A DNA stretch of 64,000 nucleotides from Chitinophaga sp. Ak27 (GTDB taxonomy: Bacteria; Bacteroidota; Bacteroidia; Chitinophagales; Chitinophagaceae), in contig NZ_JABAOB010000001.1 of assembly GCF_012726295.1 (NCBI RefSeq), positions 1,364,001 through 1,428,000 of the forward strand, given 5' to 3'. The notes below the pieces were generated by a model. It searched no databases and was not told the origin of the DNA. It saw only the letters and a program-made list of their open reading frames with translations. This document shows, piece by piece, positions 60,869 to 64,000 of the stretch. Each line of letters opens with the position of its first letter. Within the stretch, counting starts at the first letter, position 1. The translations under genes were made by a program, and so were the position numbers.

Positions 60869-62893
60869 ATGAGGTTTGCACCTTTTGATCTTTCAGCACT
60901 GAAAGAGGAATACGAAGAAAACTCTCCGGCAATGCAGGAGCTGAAGACAGTAATTACTGATGTATTGGCCGAAAAAACCTGGCGTTTCAAAAGTGAGCGC
61001 ATTAAATCTAAATATCCTATATCCATTGCTGAGGGACGAATAGCTAACGATGGGTTTATCCAAAGCGGTTTTGACTGTGGGTTAAGTGATGCTCCAATAA
61101 ACTTCTATGCATTATGGCAACAGACACCTGTTACATATGCCTTAGATGGCACGCTGTCCGATCTGATGGAGTATGTTCAAAAAATCAGACTGTTATTCGA
61201 GGTCGATGGAGCGATTAGGAACGGGGCTACGCTGGAGAGATTTAGACAATTTCTTTTCCTTGCAGTATATAAGCAAGGAAATTTCGATCCAGTAGAGCAA
61301 CTGAACGACCTTAAAACAGATGATCCATCATATAGCCTTTTAAACGTATGTTTTCTTGAAAACGTAGACTTGTGGGATTATTCGTTTGTAAAGTTTTGGG
61401 AGACTGTTACAAAGTTCGCTGGAAATATCGGCCATCCCCATCACTCCTCATTTGATAGCCGCTGGTTAGCGATTTTCTCTGCGTTAGAGAAAGTTTTGGA
61501 TAGCCAGATTGACTTTGCACTTGCCAGAAAAATTTTTGAGATTAACCTTGGCGATTCCCCAATAGGCAAAATTGCCGAGGCTGGACTTTTTTATCTAAGT
61601 AGAAAGGGAGAGATCAACAATGATGATCTAATTGGATACTTACAGGATCAACGGACTGTCAATGTAGGCATAATAATTTTGAACAGCCATTTATCTTATA
61701 CCCTGAGTTTTACTACCCAGATCTGGGAAACAATGAAGAATGTGGAGCTGAAAAAGCCCCAGAGGGCGTTATCCTATCAACTCGGTGTTAACCTCCTGGA
61801 AAACACCGAAAGTTTGTCGGAACAACTTAAAGCCGAATTATACGAATATCTACTATTAGAAGGTGTCGAAGGAGATTTCGAGCAGACAAGGGCTGTATTT
61901 TATGCCCTTAGGAAAAATTTGAAGCAAAAAGGAATAGGTGAAGCTCTGATTAAAAGGTTAATTGCAGTAGACCCTTATCCTATCGAGTTTAACTCTCTAA
62001 TAAGTGACTATTATTTTCACATAGATGATCTTGATGGCTTTTTCGCTTTCATCCGCACCTACTTAGGGGATGAAAACCACTTCTTTAAATTAACCCAGTT
62101 TAAGGGAATATGCGAGCTTTTTACCGTAAAGTATCCAGTGAGGTTCTGGCGTGGCATGGTGGAATTACTCATAGATGACGAGGGTAGATATAGAAAGGCG
62201 GGTGGACGCATGTTATCTCATATGCTCCATGAACAATCAGAACACATTTTCCCTGTGCCCCTTGAAGAACTGAACCCGTTGCAACAGTATAAGTTCATTG
62301 TAAGCGCCACTGTATATCCAATGTTTATGGACGAGAATTTGAAAGTTTTAGTACCATTTTTATTTTCAAAATCCCCCATTGTCGTTGAGCTAGCCCTCTG
62401 TAAGCTGGACCATATCGCTATCAGCTATGGTCCGGAGGCAATCAATAAGCTGCAGCCAATGATATCTAATCACCCTTTATCAACTGAAATTGTTGAAAGA
62501 CTTAATAGTGTATTCACTGAGGATGCTAAGCGGATCGATCAAAAACAGCGAATTTTTGAATTCAATCCTCACGTCGGTTATGCGAACTTAATTCGCCCCT
62601 TTGCAGAATTTTATGCAAAGAAAAGCTCGAGGTCAATGAGTGAGGCCCAAAGGAAGCACGGAGGTATTTCCTCGTTCATAAAGCAAACTACCATCGGTCG
62701 CGGCGGGGGCGTTATTACTCACGATATGAAAATTATGCCTTTGAGTATGGTAGGGGCTTCATTTTCATTGCCGTCTTATATCTTTATCGATCCTATTGGT
62801 GATCAGGCGGAAATGTTTTTGTTTTATAAAAAAAATTGGTCAGAAGATTTTAAGGCATGGAAAGAAATAATATCATCGTCAGGGAATATTTAG
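60869..62893 (+). CDS. Large hypothetical protein of a two-gene unit with a PD-(D/E)XK nuclease
   Basis: A 674-residue, mostly helical soluble protein without a signal peptide; helix repeats in the centre resemble a HEAT/TPR-like scaffold. The C-terminal 70 residues are compact (TTIGRGGGVITHDMKIMPLS, then FSLPSYIFIDPIGDQAEMFL). No catalytic motif is recognised. It is on the plus strand, opposite to the whole conjugative element, and its last 37 bp overlap the start of the next gene, which has a nuclease fold. The pair looks like a defence module in which this protein senses or holds a target. Confidence 0.65.
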   Translation: MRFAPFDLSALKEEYEENSPAMQELKTVITDVLAEKTWRFKSERIKSKYPISIAEGRIANDGFIQSGFDCGLSDAPINFYALWQQTPVTYALDGTLSDLMEYVQKIRLLFEVDGAIRNGATLERFRQFLFLAVYKQGNFDPVEQLNDLKTDDPSYSLLNVCFLENVDLWDYSFVKFWETVTKFAGNIGHPHHSSFDSRWLAIFSALEKVLDSQIDFALARKIFEINLGDSPIGKIAEAGLFYLSRKGEINNDDLIGYLQDQRTVNVGIIILNSHLSYTLSFTTQIWETMKNVELKKPQRALSYQLGVNLLENTESLSEQLKAELYEYLLLEGVEGDFEQTRAVFYALRKNLKQKGIGEALIKRLIAVDPYPIEFNSLISDYYFHIDDLDGFFAFIRTYLGDENHFFKLTQFKGICELFTVKYPVRFWRGMVELLIDDEGRYRKAGGRMLSHMLHEQSEHIFPVPLEELNPLQQYKFIVSATVYPMFMDENLKVLVPFLFSKSPIVVELALCKLDHIAISYGPEAINKLQPMISNHPLSTEIVERLNSVFTEDAKRIDQKQRIFEFNPHVGYANLIRPFAEFYAKKSSRSMSEAQRKHGGISSFIKQTTIGRGGGVITHDMKIMPLSMVGASFSLPSYIFIDPIGDQAEMFLFYKKNWSEDFKAWKEIISSSGNI

Positions 62894-64000
62894 AAACCTT
62901 AAAGGAAGATGGGGAGCTGGATCGCTTGCTTCCTCTACTTCTCATCAGTCGAGGGTGGAAAATTGTGAGAACCCCGCGCGAAGCAAAGGGTCAAAAGCAA
63001 TTTGGTAAAGATATTGTTGCCTATGGAGTAGATCTGGATGGAGTTAAAAAAGCATTCTATATTGAAGTAAAGGGGCATTCCGATAAAGACATTACCGAGC
63101 AATCACTGATAAAACCAGATGGTTTATATCAATCGTTGTTGTCGGCTACTGTGGTAGATTTTAAAGATTATGGTATCCCTGCGTTAGAGAATTTGCCAAT
63201 TAAGGTAATTTTTGTGCATAACGGTGCGTTGAAGCCATCGGCAGAGCATGAATACAATGGCATCATAACTAAACTTTTCGGTGATGGAAAAAAACAGTTC
63301 GAAAGGTGGAGTATCCATGAGCTAACGGACCTGTTCAGTGCCTATCTTTTCGGTGAATACCTATTAACAGATGACCAGCATCTCCAACTTTTTAAAAAGA
63401 CACTTGCGCTTATAGATCAGCCCGAATATGATCTTCGTGACTATAAAATGCTGATCGATAAACTTCTTACTGGTGATTTGAAGCCTGGCCAACGTCAGTT
63501 TTACAAACTTTTTTCCACATTAAATCTGGTCTGTGTTATTCTTTGGGATAATGCCAGGCAGGTTAATAACTTATTGCATGCTCTCGACGGGGTTGCCTAT
63601 ACTGTCCTTAAAGCTTGGGGCTGGATATTACGCCAACAGTTGGTGAGAAAAAAGCCAGTTATTGGAATTTTTAAATCCTTGCTAATAATTCAGCGGGACC
63701 TCTTAGAGACATACATCACGAAAACACTTCCGGTGGCCCGTCAGAAGGATGGGCTATTTGCAGAGAGAGGGGGACCTTTTGAAGAAGTAGGGTATCCGTT
63801 GAGAAGCATGGATTATTTAGGTTGGTTAATTTATTACTATCAGCTTCAGCAAGCTGGTCCGGATTTCAACTATGAGTTGGAGGCTCAGCAGATGTACGGC
63901 CTGCAGCATTTTCAGAAAGGAGTTATCAGGGCAGTTATCGATAATAATATTGGATGCAAAACGCCCCTTTTGGATAGACATTCGCGACCGATAGTATTGG
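62857..64000 (+). CDS. PD-(D/E)XK (Mrr/restriction-type) nuclease-like protein, partial
   Basis: From ATG 62857 an open frame runs through the right edge (381 codons seen). Residues 49-72 read FGKDIVAYGVDL and then AFYIEVKG, i.e. Asp52 and Glu70-x-Lys72, the PD-(D/E)XK active-site spacing found in Mrr-like restriction nucleases. The following 300 residues (helical, YTVLKAWGWILRQQLVRKKP and others) have no known name. It is translationally coupled to the 674-residue gene. It probably cleaves DNA, with the specificity set by the partner or its own C-terminal part. Confidence 0.7.
   Translation, partial: MERNNIIVREYLETLKEDGELDRLLPLLLISRGWKIVRTPREAKGQKQFGKDIVAYGVDLDGVKKAFYIEVKGHSDKDITEQSLIKPDGLYQSLLSATVVDFKDYGIPALENLPIKVIFVHNGALKPSAEHEYNGIITKLFGDGKKQFERWSIHELTDLFSAYLFGEYLLTDDQHLQLFKKTLALIDQPEYDLRDYKMLIDKLLTGDLKPGQRQFYKLFSTLNLVCVILWDNARQVNNLLHALDGVAYTVLKAWGWILRQQLVRKKPVIGIFKSLLIIQRDLLETYITKTLPVARQKDGLFAERGGPFEEVGYPLRSMDYLGWLIYYYQLQQAGPDFNYELEAQQMYGLQHFQKGVIRAVIDNNIGCKTPLLDRHSRPIVL

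Overview
The window looks like chromosome plus accessory DNA from a member of the Bacteroidota, most likely a Chitinophaga-like member of the Chitinophagaceae. The evidence is the promoter style (TTTG, about 19 nt, TAnnTTTG), a Bacteroides-type conjugative transposon gene set (TraE, F, G, I, J, K, L, M, N; RteC; MobA/B and a coupling protein), and RHS proteins with the DUF6443-type N-terminus. No search could be run, so family names rest on recognisable motifs.

Layout. (1) 1-3.13 kb is core chromosome: a CCA-adding enzyme running off the left edge, TsaC/Sua5, a GT4 glycosyltransferase, dapD and tRNA-Leu(CAG). (2) 3.11-29.68 kb is an AT-rich island inserted at the 3' end of that tRNA. A 109-bp tRNA-end sequence at 3110-3218 recurs at 29571-29679 with 12 mismatches, and a tyrosine integrase sits just inside the left copy. 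Cargo: an LRR-Roc-COR-TIR protein, an HNH protein, an RHS toxin with a PD-(D/E)XK-type tip and its likely immunity gene (with a decayed second copy), a second large RHS-like surface protein, an XRE regulator / sigma factor / nuclease-dead Cas12f-TnpB-like cassette, an orphan DUF433 antitoxin, a membrane patatin and a HEPN-type protein. (3) 29.7 kb to the right edge is an integrative conjugative element, nearly all on the minus strand: accessory genes (two J-domain proteins, SWIM, DUF3560), the tra operon, rteC, a hybrid histidine kinase, coupling protein, relaxase, MobA, a probable oriT, small genes, an orphan cytosine methylase and a PP-loop protein. At the far right a divergent two-gene unit (674-aa unknown plus PD-(D/E)XK nuclease, cut by the window end) looks like defence cargo.

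Most notable system: 21.8-24.8 kb. A sigma factor with an additional C-terminal helical domain overlaps by 53 bp a Cas12f/TnpB-like protein that keeps the arginine-rich and RuvC-like framework but lacks the first two catalytic acidic residues and the whole RuvC-III/zinc-finger end. It is followed by about 470 bp of hairpin-rich DNA without a convincing gene, a good candidate for a guide RNA. A divergent XRE gene shares its intergenic region, which carries three operator-like repeats at 20-21 bp spacing. This matches what I recall of Bacteroidota systems in which dead Cas12f plus guide RNA brings a dedicated sigma factor and RNA polymerase to chosen promoters.

In the conjugative element, the inverted repeat TCTTACACC-N10-GRTGTAAGA occurs three times, each time upstream of a minus-strand gene set (the HTH/excisionase-like pair, the tra operon, the methylase-side operon) and 22-24 nt before a TTTG. 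I infer it is the binding site of the master regulator, probably RteC or the linked hybrid kinase.
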